This document shows, piece after piece, positions 44,295 through 52,829 of a stretch of DNA of 64,000 nucleotides (within the stretch, counting starts at the first letter, position 1; every line of letters begins with the position of its first letter). The notes beneath the pieces are model-generated. The model was not told the origin of the DNA. It worked only from the letters and a program-made list of their open reading frames with translations, and searched no databases. The DNA lies in contig NZ_MLQR01000020.1 in assembly GCF_001866005.1 (NCBI RefSeq), positions 34,953-98,952 of the forward strand, written 5' to 3'. A program made the translations under genes and the position numbers. Origin of the DNA: Anaerobacillus alkalilacustris. GTDB taxonomy: Bacteria; Bacillota; Bacilli; Bacillales; Anaerobacillaceae.

Positions 44295-45191
44295 CTACAT
44301 ACCTGCCAACCTTTGTAACCGTTTCGAAATTTTAAGAAAGTCTTCTTGAGAGATACCGGGAGCAAATGTTTCAGGAACCTCAGGTAAATCTGGAACAGGA
44401 GCTCCTTTAGGTGCACCTTGAATTACTTCAAGTGGTGAACCATCCTCAGGATGTGTTCCTTTCCAAATGTGAATAATATCCTTATAATCTTGATCACTAA
44501 ACGTATATAATCTTCGATGTTCCCCTGCATCCTCCCATTTTCTGGCTGCATCAAATTTTCTGTTGCTCACATTAGGAACAGGTACCATCTTCGTCATATC
44601 AACACCAGTAAGAACTTCAAGCGCTTTGGCATAAGCATTAATATGAACTCCGCCACGGACAAGTAAATATCCGATCATTTCACGTGCGACAGGATGATCA
44701 GTCATCTCATAGACACGCATTTTATGAGTACGAGCACCAATCTCTAAGAAAAAGTTATGAAGTAAATCCTGGACTAGGTTACCACTTTTAAATACATAGT
44801 CTCCTGTCCAAGGTGCTCCCATAGAATCGAATGGCTTTGCGGTTTGGTCGGTGTCAATAAAATGGTAGGAATTACGCTTATCTTTACCTTCACGCATTGG
44901 TGTTTGATCAGGATCTGCAGGAAATGTGGTATCCACTAACATAAGATTAATAGTATGAGATACTAACTCCACATGCCCGAATTCTTCACCACTAATACTG
45001 CAAATTAGGTCATAAAATGGCTTTAACTTCTTTTTTTGACGGAAGCCAAAAGATTGGAACATATACGTGTTTAAGGTAGACATTTCACCAAACCGCCCTC
45101 CAAGCAGCTCTTGAACCGCTGCAGCTGCATTAGGGTCTGGATGATCTGGTTTAGGCAATTCAATAGCAATTCGATCAAAACGCTTAATCAT
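44295..45191 (-). CDS. Manganese catalase
   Basis: This is a non-haem dimanganese catalase (ferritin-like fold) that disproportionates hydrogen peroxide. The 298-residue protein resembles Bacillus YdbD/YjqC and KatN. Metal-binding Glu and His residues lie in RFGEMSTLNTYMFQS, SGEEFGHVELVSHTI, EIGARTHKMRVYE and LLVRGGVHINAYAKAL. The C-terminal tail is Pro-rich. I chose the ATG at 45191 because GGGAGGGAA precedes it; the upstream TTG would sit before that site. A DUF2642 gene lies just upstream on the same strand, so the two may form a sporulation-linked pair. Confidence 0.94.
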   Translation of the reverse strand: MIKRFDRIAIELPKPDHPDPNAAAAVQELLGGRFGEMSTLNTYMFQSFGFRQKKKLKPFYDLICSISGEEFGHVELVSHTINLMLVDTTFPADPDQTPMREGKDKRNSYHFIDTDQTAKPFDSMGAPWTGDYVFKSGNLVQDLLHNFFLEIGARTHKMRVYEMTDHPVAREMIGYLLVRGGVHINAYAKALEVLTGVDMTKMVPVPNVSNRKFDAARKWEDAGEHRRLYTFSDQDYKDIIHIWKGTHPEDGSPLEVIQGAPKGAPVPDLPEVPETFAPGISQEDFLKISKRLQRLAGM

Positions 45192-45269
45192 GGTATTCCC
45201 TCCCAATCTCTATTTGTTTAGTAAGCTTATGATGATGAGAGTTTGTTTCATGATATCTGTTCTATAAAT

Positions 45270-45596
45270 TTATTTAGGCGCTGTAACATGAGGAAGCGAT
45301 GAATGCGTATGAGTAGGCATCACCCAATTAATTTGTTGAATTCGTACAAAATAAGGAATACCACTTACTTCAAGAACAACATGGTCAGGGTGAACATCAG
45401 TCAGTCTCCCTCGGAGTGTCCCGCGTATTGTTTCAATAACCACTAGACAGCTTACCAAAGAGCGAAGGTTGTGAAAAAAATAGGGTTCAAATAATGAATA
45501 AAACTGGGGTTGTGAAACATTCGCCTGCTGGTAAGGAGTTTTATGATGTTGTGCATAATTCTTATGTCTAGAATCTTCGTTATAATGTTGAGTCAC
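45270..45596 (-). CDS. DUF2642 (YuzF-like) protein
   Basis: This 108-residue protein has a His-, Gln- and Tyr-rich N-terminal half and a compact C-terminal domain (about residues 45-92: SLVSCLVVIETIRGTLRGRL, DHVVLEVSGIPYFVRIQQI). This is the DUF2642 signature seen in small Bacillaceae sporulation-associated proteins. The GTG start has AAGGAGGAAG upstream. It lies on the same strand as the manganese catalase gene, 79 bases ahead of it. The biochemical role is unknown. Confidence 0.82.
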   Translation of the reverse strand: MTQHYNEDSRHKNYAQHHKTPYQQANVSQPQFYSLFEPYFFHNLRSLVSCLVVIETIRGTLRGRLTDVHPDHVVLEVSGIPYFVRIQQINWVMPTHTHSSLPHVTAPK

Positions 45597-45741
45597 TGTA
45601 CTTCCTCCTTCTTAGTTATCTGAATTAGTCTATGATGGCAGATGTCTAGAAGTGATTAATATTAGGTTAGTTTGCTTACGTATTATCCTCATCGAGATTT
45701 AGCGGGTTTATTTTCTATAACAACTAGTAAATCATTACTTT

Positions 45742-45924
45742 TTATTGGATGAAGAAACCAAATTTCTTTTCTTCCGAATTGTTTGATATCTGCTTGTTAT
45801 TTTTTGAGTTTAGTAAGAATATAAGACGGGAGCAATCAAGCATGTGTTGAATGATTGTTCTTTCAATACATTCTAGATTACACTCTTCATTAGGTTGAAG
45901 TGGGACTCCTGAAATTTGTATCAT
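45742..45924 (-). CDS. Small hypothetical protein, 60 aa
   Basis: This short frame has ATG at 45924 preceded by TGGAGA. It is preferred to the longer form starting at 45954 because only this start has a ribosome binding site. The sequence has MIQISGVPLQPNEECNLE and three cysteines, with no membrane anchor. The family is not recognised. It lies upstream of, and co-directional with, the DUF2642 and catalase genes. Confidence 0.45.
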   Translation of the reverse strand: MIQISGVPLQPNEECNLECIERTIIQHMLDCSRLIFLLNSKNNKQISNNSEEKKFGFFIQ

Positions 45925-46119
45925 ACAATTCTCCATTCTAAGTTTACTTTTCATCTGTATTCATACTTAATTATTCGCATTTTGCTTTAATAATGTTTTT
46001 TTAGTCATTTTAATATATACGAGCGAATGCTCTATCATTTTAGGAGAAGACTTTTTTAAAAATTTAACTATTTATCTCCTAAATCCTAAGCCTGAAATAT
46101 AAAAATAAGCTCACCTTTC

Positions 46120-46913
46120 CAGTACGTATGACAAATAGCCGTATATCACGATTTTTTAATCGAAAATATACCGTGGATGAATTATTGTTTGAAATCAAAG
46201 TACGAAAAAACATGAGAGAACTCGTACTAGCTTCGCTAGAACATCGGAAATTCAGATGGAGTCTCAACTGTACCTGAATGGAAGTTCCCACCTACACTAC
46301 GCTTAGAGGTGGGGGTCTATGATCCTTAAGTACAAATCAGTTTAATCAAAAGTGTAAAAGCAATGGATCAAAGTCAAGCTCAGTTTACAACTTTTGAATA
46401 TGCCCAATGCAACCCTGACTACTGGTAATTAACAACGCAACGCGGGCTTCTGATAAGACCTAATGTGCAACTGCGGCTGTAATTATCTATTACCATGCCA
46501 CTTTGTAAAGTATTGGCAGCTATTTATTTAATTCTCTGTTTCAAAATCTTTATCTCTATAGCTGTCATAATGATCCTGACCTTGCTATAACCACCTTTTA
46601 TTCCAATCATTTTTTTGCCGGTGATGTTGTTTATCTTAATAATCCTAACTTTCACGCGAACACACCATGGTTTAAAGGTCTTAATGCCGTACTTCTCAAC
46701 CATGGTAGATTTTTCGGACATGGATTTTAGATAAGGACATTGGAACAAATGATTCAAGCTCTCAATGAATTTAGAAAACCAGGCAGTCAGCAAACAAGTC
46801 ATAAAGCATACAAAATGCAACATGCTATTGTAGAGAATAACAAAAGTTCCATATCAAATGTACAGCACCTATATTATCTTTCTAATGGTATTAATGAAAA
46901 AGAAGATAAATAG
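46120..46913 (+). pseudogene. tgl: Protein-glutamine gamma-glutamyltransferase, disrupted
   Basis: Tgl cross-links spore-coat proteins through glutamine-lysine bonds. Pieces in order are KYTVDELLFEIKVRKNM, an R2 repeat (46216-46349), KAMDQSQAQFTTFEYAQCNP, a shifted frame with the active-site-type segment CATAAVIIYYHATL, and then YSCHNDPDLAITTFYSNHFF, GDVVYLNNPNF and FFGHGF. It ends with IRTLEQMIQALNEFRKPGSQ and the TAG stop at 46911-46913. The sequence matches Bacillus Tgl along its length but carries the insertion, several stops and frameshifts. The 5' end is also lost or too eroded to place. Confidence 0.85.
46216..46349 (+). mobile_element. Dispersed repeat R2, copy 4, inserted in tgl
   Basis: It runs from GAGAACTCGTACTAGCTTCG to AAATCAGTTTAATCA and splits the tgl coding sequence between ...VRKNM and KAMDQ..., with few codons lost. 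This shows that R2 moves as a unit. It has no coding capacity and contains the CCCACCT...AGGTGGGGG hairpin. The frame over 46079-46291 on the other strand is not a gene. Confidence 0.85.
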
Positions 46914-47102
46914 AATTCAAATGATGAATTTAGTTTTCTTCCATATTTATTCAAGGGCATGGCATGAGCCTATTAAATTATTTGCTAGGTCCTAGCATAA
47001 TCCATTACACTCACCCATTATTTGTATAGACGGGCTCCAATTTTATCTTTGAGAGTACTATATAAGTAGACCCACACTAACACGAAGAAGGGAAGTGTAA
47101 AA
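46914..47102. promoter_or_regulatory. Promoter spacer of the YjcZ-like gene
   Basis: This short A/T-rich spacer lies between the tgl remnant and the YjcZ-like gene. No specific sigma site is called. Confidence 0.25.
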
Positions 47103-47282
47103 ATGTATTCTAACGTCCCTCCGACTCTCGGAGCAAATATTCCTCCAAATGTTTCGCCAACTTATGCAGCTCCTGCTTATGGTTATGGCTATGTAGCTCC
47201 TACTCGCCATACTAATTATTTCATCTTAATTGTAGTGTTGTTTATTTTATTAGTCATTGTAGGTGCAAGTTATCTTAACTAA
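47103..47282 (+). CDS. YjcZ-family sporulation-type small protein, 59 aa
   Basis: This is a small protein with a Pro-, Ala- and Tyr-rich N-terminal half (PTYAAPAYGYGYVAP) and a single C-terminal membrane helix (FILIVVLFILLVIVGASYL). This is the hallmark of the YjcZ family, whose members include small Bacillus sporulation proteins. The ATG follows AAGGGAAGTG, and a terminator lies 26 bases after the stop. The exact role is unknown. Confidence 0.82.
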   Translation: MYSNVPPTLGANIPPNVSPTYAAPAYGYGYVAPTRHTNYFILIVVLFILLVIVGASYLN

Positions 47283-47307
47283 ACGCTAACTTAATCCCGC
47301 TTGCTTT

Positions 47308-47350
47308 AAAAATTCCTGTGCAGTAAACGCTCGTACAGGAATTTTATTTA
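47308..47350 (+). terminator. Rho-independent terminator
   Basis: AAAATTCCTGT pairs with ACAGGAATTTT, followed by ATTTA. Confidence 0.75.
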
Positions 47351-47720
47351 TTGACCAATTAATGATCTTATACGTATCTAGAAACCTACTTCTGGGAGTT
47401 CTCTATTAATTGAAAAAAATTTCATTTATGTATTCCTGACCGAAACAATAGCGATGGTCTTTACTTGTTCCTCTCTATCCTATTTACTTAAATTTCCCTT
47501 GAATTATATGACGTTATAAATGTAACTTTCAGATTTTGATTAATTTTTATCCAATACTTTCTCCACTAAAATACTTTATCTAGTTTCGTTTAACCTTCGA
47601 ACTAGAAAAATTTTTAATATATTTTGTCCAATTCTATGAATTATTCAATTTTTCAAAGAATATATTTCTTCTATAGCAACTATTCTAGTAAAAATTTGAA
47701 TAAAAAGGAGAAATCAAACA
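47351..47720. other. Intergenic, no gene seen
   Basis: A 370-base A/T-rich spacer ahead of the 72-residue protein gene, with nothing recognised. Confidence 0.4.
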
Positions 47721-47939
47721 ATGACAGTTGTTCATTTTTATGAAAAGAATTCAATCGTTTTAAGTCAATTACGCCACCTTATTCCTTCAGTAGGAGAAAA
47801 TATCAAGGTTAAAGGGCGTAAAGCAAAAGTTTTAAGCGTTAATAAAATTGATGATAATCTTGTTCGTGTACAACTAGAAATTGAACAAGTGGCAAAAAAA
47901 GAACCAGCTAAAGAAGAGACCAAAAAGAAGAAAAAATAA
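47721..47939 (+). CDS. Small basic hypothetical protein, 72 aa
   Basis: The first 55 residues may form a small beta barrel (GENIKVKGRKAKVLSVNKI, NLVRVQLEIEQ). They are followed by a Lys- and Glu-rich tail ending KKKKK. The ATG follows AAAAGGAG. The layout suggests nucleic-acid or surface binding, but no family is recognised. A strong terminator follows. Confidence 0.65.
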   Translation: MTVVHFYEKNSIVLSQLRHLIPSVGENIKVKGRKAKVLSVNKIDDNLVRVQLEIEQVAKKEPAKEETKKKKK

Positions 47940-47948
47940 ATAGTAACC

Positions 47949-47987
47949 ATACCAAAAACCACGGCTTTAGCCGTGGAGTTTTGGTAT
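47949..47987 (+). terminator. Strong terminator
   Basis: ATACCAAAAACCACGGCT pairs with AGCCGTGGAGTTTTGGTAT, followed by a T-rich tail. CCACGGCTTTAGCCGTGG is also typical of IS200/IS605 element ends, but no transposase is near. Confidence 0.8.
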
Positions 47988-48101
47988 CTTTAATTTTTTT
48001 ATCACTTTTATTTAATCATCCTACCTCTTATTTTAACCATCAAAAATATCCACCAAACCCAAGAAGGTTTTCACAAAAACCTAAGCAGAGGTGAATTTGC
48101 T

Positions 48102-48674
48102 ATGGCTTTAACCTTCCAAGATTATAAAAACAGATTACTAGAGGAATATGATTGGTTGAAAACTACTTACCCGATTAAAGATTTTAAATTAAAAAAATTA
48201 AACATCTACAATTGCAAAGATTATAATAAAAAGTATGCAAATGGTCATCAAGAAAAATATAAAGAAAAAGAGATAGATGCTTTCGTAATGGAAAAGATAT
48301 CGTTTGATACAATCGAAATGTCAATTTTTATGGTACTGGATGAAGAACATGAATTAGATACTATTGATTTAATGGTTCTAGAAAAAGGAAAAATCAATTC
48401 AGACCATTTGTTTTTTTGGATGCTATACCATGAATACGGTCATATCTATCAACTTCAAAGAACGTTTCGTTTAAAAGGTTATGATGGATTTTTGGACGAA
48501 AGAGAAGAAACTGAGGAATTGATTAATCAATTATATGGCCAGTACTGTCGGGGTGAACTCTTTAAAGAAGACTTAGATTTAGCTTACAGAAATTTATGGT
48601 TCGAAAAAGAAGCAGATGATTTTGCTAATCATGTTTATCAACTAAGAAAACATACACTACCTAAATCATTATGA
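48102..48674 (+). CDS. M78/ImmA-IrrE-like metallopeptidase, 190 aa
   Basis: A zinc-peptidase signature HEYGH (His110, Glu111, His114) sits in WMLYHEYGHIYQL. A possible third ligand, Glu170, sits in WFEKEADDFANHVY, the spacing and EAxxFA context of the M78 (ImmA/IrrE) group. No DNA-binding domain is attached. M78 peptidases cleave phage or mobile-element repressors, or stress regulators such as DdrO, but here no cognate repressor gene is adjacent. The ATG follows AGAGGTG. It may be a domesticated mobile-element gene. The family call is by motif only. Confidence 0.65.
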   Translation: MALTFQDYKNRLLEEYDWLKTTYPIKDFKLKKLNIYNCKDYNKKYANGHQEKYKEKEIDAFVMEKISFDTIEMSIFMVLDEEHELDTIDLMVLEKGKINSDHLFFWMLYHEYGHIYQLQRTFRLKGYDGFLDEREETEELINQLYGQYCRGELFKEDLDLAYRNLWFEKEADDFANHVYQLRKHTLPKSL

Positions 48675-48868
48675 TAATGGTGCTTTCCTTTTTAAAAGTT
48701 ATATATTCCATCTAAATGCACCACTAAAAATTAAACTACTTCTTCTACTGTACGAAACTCTTCATTGAACGTATAAAACTCTCATTTTTTCGTAAAGAAA
48801 TGAAAATTAACTATTGCGACTGTATTTCAATCTTATCAACTCTGCTTTAGTGTAAGTCTTCATACAAA

Positions 48869-49018
48869 TCAAAAATGAAATGAATGATGATTGGATATAT
48901 CTTTTTTTCCTTCTCCTTTGCACCACGTACATTTTCTTTTAATTTTGAAAATTTTAAAGATAGATTTATTCATTTTTCCAACACCATGACAATTTTTACA
49001 AATAACAATAATTGCCAT
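48869..49018 (-). CDS. Small CxxCxGxG zinc-finger protein, 49 aa
   Basis: This short minus-strand frame has ATG preceded by AGTGGTGAT. It contains two DnaJ-type knuckles, CKNCHGVG (Cys7, Cys10) and CTWCKGEG (Cys30, Cys33), enough for one zinc site, joined by a Lys-rich helix. Such small proteins occur in Bacilli with unknown partners. The plus-strand frame over this region (48884-49159) is not supported. Confidence 0.65.
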   Translation of the reverse strand: MAIIVICKNCHGVGKMNKSIFKIFKIKRKCTWCKGEGKKDISNHHSFHF

Positions 49019-49140
49019 TATATCACCACTTTTCAATATATTAATCTGATCTATCTATTATTAACTATTTATTCTTCATCAATACCAAAACTCTCGTTTT
49101 TATACATTATTATTCATTATTACACTGAAAGATCATACAA

Positions 49141-49170
49141 AAAAAGACAACCAAATTAGGTTGTCTTTTA
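49141..49170 (-). terminator. Terminator of the small membrane protein gene
   Basis: AAAAGACAACC pairs with GGTTGTCTTTT. The longer T-run is on the minus strand, 17 bases after the stop of the 46-residue gene. Confidence 0.75.
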
Positions 49171-49186
49171 GTAAAGCTTTTTTTAA

Positions 49187-49327
49187 TTATTGTAAAAAAG
49201 CTTGAATTCCTAATACATAATGCATAAATAAAAATACACCTACCATGAGGCCAAGACCAATAATTAAACCACGTATTGCTTCTTTAATTACGTAGTCATC
49301 ATTGTTCTTCAAATTTTTATTTTCCAT
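49187..49327 (-). CDS. Small membrane protein, 46 aa
   Basis: This short minus-strand frame has ATG preceded by AAAGGAGGAAGG. A hydrophilic N terminus (MENKNLKNNDDYVIKEAI) is followed by one membrane helix (GLIIGLGLMVGVFLFMHYVL). A terminator directly follows. The family is unknown, but start, spacing and terminator support a real gene. Confidence 0.7.
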   Translation of the reverse strand: MENKNLKNNDDYVIKEAIRGLIIGLGLMVGVFLFMHYVLGIQAFLQ

Positions 49328-49352
49328 CGAACCTTCCTCCTTTTTTGTTTTA

Positions 49353-49664
49353 CTATAGGGAAGAAGTGAGAAAAAAAGTGGATTGAAATTTTACGATCAT
49401 TAATAACCTATTGATTTTAAGAATAGGTATTGAAGAATATAACCAAAGACTCATTGGATGGGGTATACTTGTTTTCTCATCAGCATTAAAAACATGTATG
49501 CTAAATTGGTCATGTGTGTTGTCATTCCAAAAGGTAAAATCATTCTCTTCAAGAGTAATAGTTGTCAGAGACTCTTCCCCATTAAAAAAAGTAATACGAT
49601 CACTAGGAGATAAATTAAGATTTAATAATGAGATTATTTGAAAAAAAAGTAAAATCTTAACCAT
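49353..49664 (-). CDS. Hypothetical secreted protein, 103 aa
   Basis: The ATG follows AGAGGAG at good spacing, and the N terminus (MVKILLFFQIISLLNLNLS) resembles a signal peptide or anchor. The following segment (ITLEENDFTFWNDNTHDQFSI) may be a small beta-sandwich. The family is not recognised. It lies 25 bases upstream of the 46-residue membrane protein gene on the same strand, so they could be co-transcribed. Confidence 0.5.
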   Translation of the reverse strand: MVKILLFFQIISLLNLNLSPSDRITFFNGEESLTTITLEENDFTFWNDNTHDQFSIHVFNADEKTSIPHPMSLWLYSSIPILKINRLLMIVKFQSTFFLTSSL

Positions 49665-49998
49665 AAAATACTCCTCTCTGATCTACTATATCCTTATTTA
49701 GTTTAGCCCACTTTACTCTTGTATAAAAGTATCATCAGGCATAATTATGGTTGGATAACGACAACATTTTTAACTACACGTACTTTTGATGTATGTCAAT
49801 TTGATCACCAAAATCATACAAGAATGTAATATTGCTTTACACCATTAACTGGAAATCATAAGTTCCACTCTATAGTAAAAGTTAACATACGCTCCCTACT
49901 CTATATCGATTCAGTTAAGTTTATCTTCTAAAATTTACCCATGTGTTTTGATGAAAATAAAAACAAATATAGGTAATACTACTACCGAGGTGGTTTCA
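49665..49998. other. Divergent intergenic region
   Basis: A 334-base spacer between divergent small genes. It should hold both promoters; none is called. Confidence 0.35.
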
Positions 49999-50412
49999 TT
50001 GGTACGTAAAACATTACTTATATTTCTACTAACTCTTCATATTACACCAATCGTTAATGCTGAAGAAAAAACTATAGAAATCTTTGATATTGAAAAAGAT
50101 CAAATAACAAAAACAGTCCCTTTACATATAGACATACAAGATGAAGCTAAAAAAATAGTAGAAGGAATAGACGATGTCTTTAGAAAATTCAAACCAATCC
50201 CAGCCAGTGGTTTTATGGTGAAAATCCCATTAGCCCCTGCTATTAAAGTAGAAAATAAGTGGCTGAACCATTTAATAGATGAAGTGATTATTATCATGCC
50301 GAAAGATGAAGAAGCTTATTTACTAATCTTTGATGAAGAAAATAGACCTTATTTTTTCACTATAAAAACATCGATCAATCTATTTTTAACTAATTTAAAC
50401 CTGACCAAATGA
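49999..50412 (+). CDS. Secreted hypothetical protein, 137 aa
   Basis: I place the start at TTG 49999, five bases after GAGGTGG. This gives a clear signal peptide (VRKTLLIFLLTLHITPIVNA) with cleavage before EEKT. Upstream in-frame ATGs at 49948 and 49951 would bury the signal. The mature domain of about 115 residues has GFMVKIPLAPAIKVENKW and LIFDEENRPYFFTI, a pattern shared by uncharacterised Bacillaceae secreted proteins. The function is unknown. Confidence 0.65.
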   Translation: MVRKTLLIFLLTLHITPIVNAEEKTIEIFDIEKDQITKTVPLHIDIQDEAKKIVEGIDDVFRKFKPIPASGFMVKIPLAPAIKVENKWLNHLIDEVIIIMPKDEEAYLLIFDEENRPYFFTIKTSINLFLTNLNLTK

Positions 50413-50512
50413 GTCAAACTTTTAATTTATTATCAACAGAGTTTTGAAAAGTCTCATGTTTTAAAAGATAAAAGAGTATTTTTAATACATACTAAAATAA
50501 GGAGATCAACTT

Positions 50513-51001
50513 ATGGATGACCAAATATTTAAAGCCATCAATGGATTATCAGGACGTTACCCATTAGTGGACAAGTTTATGATAGCAGTTTCCAAAAAAT
50601 CTAATCTCTTATTTACGATCATTTTAGTCTTTTTCTTTTTACGTAGTTTATATAATAAAAAAATAATACGTAACATAATATTATCCATTTCGGTTTCTTT
50701 TTCTATTTGTTCGTTCATAAACTTTTTTTATTATAAGCCCCGTCCGTTTGTGAAACGCCGTATTGGGATCCTTATCCCCTCTAAGCAAACGTCATCATTT
50801 CCAAGTAGACACACTTTGTTTGCGTTTATTGTATCTAGTTCAATTATTCTTTATAAACGAACAATCGGCTCTATTCTAATGGGGTTATCTGTCCTAACTG
50901 GGATCTCGCGTATTTGGGTAGGACACCATTATCCTTCAGATATAATTGGCAGTGCCATCATTAGCAGCTTAACTAGCTTTATTATTGATAAACGTTTATG
51001 A
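50513..51001 (+). CDS. PAP2 phosphatase, undecaprenyl-diphosphatase type
   Basis: This membrane phosphatase of the PAP2 superfamily (162 aa) is of the BcrC/YodM kind, which recycles undecaprenyl pyrophosphate for cell-wall synthesis and can confer bacitracin tolerance. The three phosphatase motifs are YKPRPF (Lys75, Arg77), FPSRHT (Ser98, His100, with Arg in place of the common Gly), and SRIWVGHHYPSD (Arg133, His139, Asp143). About five membrane helices are predicted. The ATG follows AAGGAGATC. The substrate is inferred from the family. Confidence 0.87.
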   Translation: MDDQIFKAINGLSGRYPLVDKFMIAVSKKSNLLFTIILVFFFLRSLYNKKIIRNIILSISVSFSICSFINFFYYKPRPFVKRRIGILIPSKQTSSFPSRHTLFAFIVSSSIILYKRTIGSILMGLSVLTGISRIWVGHHYPSDIIGSAIISSLTSFIIDKRL

Positions 51002-51085
51002 AATATGTTATATTTTTACAACTAGTAATAAGTATCAAAATAGTTAATGCTCGATCAATATAAGCGAGAATAAGGGTTATTAGGT

Positions 51086-51475
51086 TTATAAAAATCGATT
51101 TTTTAACTCGGGCGACGGTAGTGAACAACTATCTGTTTGCCCGAACCATTTGTATCTATTTTTCGCTACTATTTCATAAAGATAATTTCTGATTGGTCTT
51201 GGAACTACTAACAAACAATATAGTAACTTCCATTCCCCCTTTAAATGCTTACATATCTTTAATACTGCTGTTGATTGATAGTAGCATTGATTATTTTCAA
51301 TAAGGATTAAACTATCTATATTTGTAGAAATATTGTGCTTGTATACTATTTCTCGTCCAATATCACTCTGAATAGAAGCAAACTTATAAACAGCATTCTT
51401 GTCTCTTTTGATGATAAATTGAACACTGTGACGACAAAAGTTACATATACCATCAAATAAAATGATCTTATCCAT
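51086..51475 (-). CDS. DCC-family (YuxK-like) thiol oxidoreductase-like protein
   Basis: This 129-residue protein has the DCC signature FDGICNFCRHSVQFIIKRD at the N terminus, with a CxxC (CNFC) pair as in thioredoxin-like proteins. A typical C-terminal NRYKWFG element follows. The family is predicted to act on thiol-disulfide exchange, without a known substrate. I chose ATG 51475 because AGAAGAGGG precedes it; the longer frame to 51535 adds residues outside the family. It lies 65 bases downstream of the 2-hydroxyacid dehydrogenase gene on the same strand. Confidence 0.85.
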   Translation of the reverse strand: MDKIILFDGICNFCRHSVQFIIKRDKNAVYKFASIQSDIGREIVYKHNISTNIDSLILIENNQCYYQSTAVLKICKHLKGEWKLLYCLLVVPRPIRNYLYEIVAKNRYKWFGQTDSCSLPSPELKNRFL

Positions 51476-51540
51476 ATTTATCCCTCTTCTAGGTTTTGTC
51501 AAATCCTTAAGAAACCAAGTCATTTTGTTTAACAAACTTT

Positions 51541-52473
51541 TTAAAACCCTTTATTTGTATCAACTTTATTCAAAAGTGGCTTATTTGCTTCAATATTTCT
51601 AAGTGTTTCAATAAAACAATCAACTCCTTCATCTGAGGTTGTTACAGCTGAGATGTGCGGTGTTATCCAAACATTTGGATGACTCCATAACGGATGCTCG
51701 TCAGGTAGTGGTTCAGTAGTAAAAACATCTAAAACAGCAAATCGAACATCTTCATTATTTAACGCGTCGAGTAATGCATGTTCATCGAGTGATAACCCTC
51801 TACCAACATTTAAAAACCCGATGTTTGATACACGAGAAAACAAAGACTTATTAAATAGTATTGCCGTTTTTTCAGTTAACGGTAACGTGTTAATGATATA
51901 GTCTACCTCACCTAATATAGAGTAATGATTATCTACACAAAACACTTCAGTAAATGGATGCTTTTGTTTTCCACTCAAGGATACACCGTATACAACTACC
52001 CCAAAGGAAGCAAGAATCTGTGCAGTTTTCGTACCAATTTCTCCTGTACCATAAATTAATACTTTTTGTTCACTTAATAATTTAGGAGTTTTTTGCTGCC
52101 ATTTTCTTTGTTTTTTAAAATCACGGAATAGCTCATGGAATTGAACGTCTTTTAAAATATAACTTAGGCAATACTCCCCTATTCGTTGCCCAAAAGAACA
52201 AATGGTTCTCGTTAATAAGACATTGTCAGGCCATTGTTTGTTTAATAAAAAGCTATCGACGCCAGCCCCAAAGGAATGAACCCATTTTACTTTGCTATAA
52301 TCATAAGTAGATGTTAGATTAAAAGCTACAAATGCATCGGCCCAATCTAGGTGAGTTTCATTCATTTCCTGTTCAGGTAAATATCTAATGTTTTTTTGTA
52401 TTTCTTTTTTGTTGATGATTTCTTCGATTTCTTTAAACTTTGGACTAACTACTAAAATGTTTTCGATCTTCAT
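51541..52473 (-). CDS. D-2-hydroxyacid dehydrogenase (GhrA-like)
   Basis: This NAD(P)-dependent enzyme of 310 residues would reduce glyoxylate, hydroxypyruvate or a related 2-oxoacid. The Rossmann motif is LIYGTGEIGTKTAQIL, and later family segments include INTLPLTEKTAILFN, IGFLNVGRGLSLDEHALLDAL (catalytic Arg region), VLDVFTTEPLPDEHPLW and NVWITPHISAVT (catalytic His). The N-terminal substrate domain is shortened, as in the GhrA subgroup. The ATG follows AAGAGGAG. The precise substrate is unknown. Confidence 0.88.
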   Translation of the reverse strand: MKIENILVVSPKFKEIEEIINKKEIQKNIRYLPEQEMNETHLDWADAFVAFNLTSTYDYSKVKWVHSFGAGVDSFLLNKQWPDNVLLTRTICSFGQRIGEYCLSYILKDVQFHELFRDFKKQRKWQQKTPKLLSEQKVLIYGTGEIGTKTAQILASFGVVVYGVSLSGKQKHPFTEVFCVDNHYSILGEVDYIINTLPLTEKTAILFNKSLFSRVSNIGFLNVGRGLSLDEHALLDALNNEDVRFAVLDVFTTEPLPDEHPLWSHPNVWITPHISAVTTSDEGVDCFIETLRNIEANKPLLNKVDTNKGF

Positions 52474-52829
52474 CTTCTTCTCCTCTTACACGTTAAGATT
52501 TTCATCTCTTTAAAAACCATCCTCAGATTTTGTACGCTTCCCTTTTAAAATTTAAAGAAAAACTATGTATGTATAATAATAATTGTCCTATTTGGTACTA
52601 AATAGATGTGACTTTATAAAAAGTGAACACTGTATGAAAAAGGTTAAATATATCATCAGATAATATGATCTATCTATATTTAAACCTAATGACCACTAAA
52701 ATATATCATAAATTATTGTACACTAAAAAAATAAACCAACCAATTCATTTCCGAAATGGCTAGTTTAATTTGGATATTTTTGGTTTTTTCACTTCGGACG
52801 TTGCCTTTGTTGTTTTCACAGACATTCCT
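52474..52829. other. Intergenic, no gene seen
   Basis: A 356-base A/T-rich spacer on the promoter side of the hydroxyacid dehydrogenase gene and the 3' side of the cobalamin operon. The plus-strand frame at 52756-52977 overlaps pduX and is not supported. Confidence 0.4.

Noticed and set aside
46524..46823. 99-residue minus-strand frame
   Set aside because: The plus strand carries the recognisable tgl remnant there.
47949..47987. IS200/IS605 element end
   Set aside because: The hairpin resembles such ends, but no transposase or TnpB gene lies near and its position after a gene fits a terminator.
48884..49159. 91-residue plus-strand frame rich in Phe, Ile and Tyr
   Set aside because: It is antisense to the small CxxCxGxG gene and has the composition of a random A/T-rich frame.
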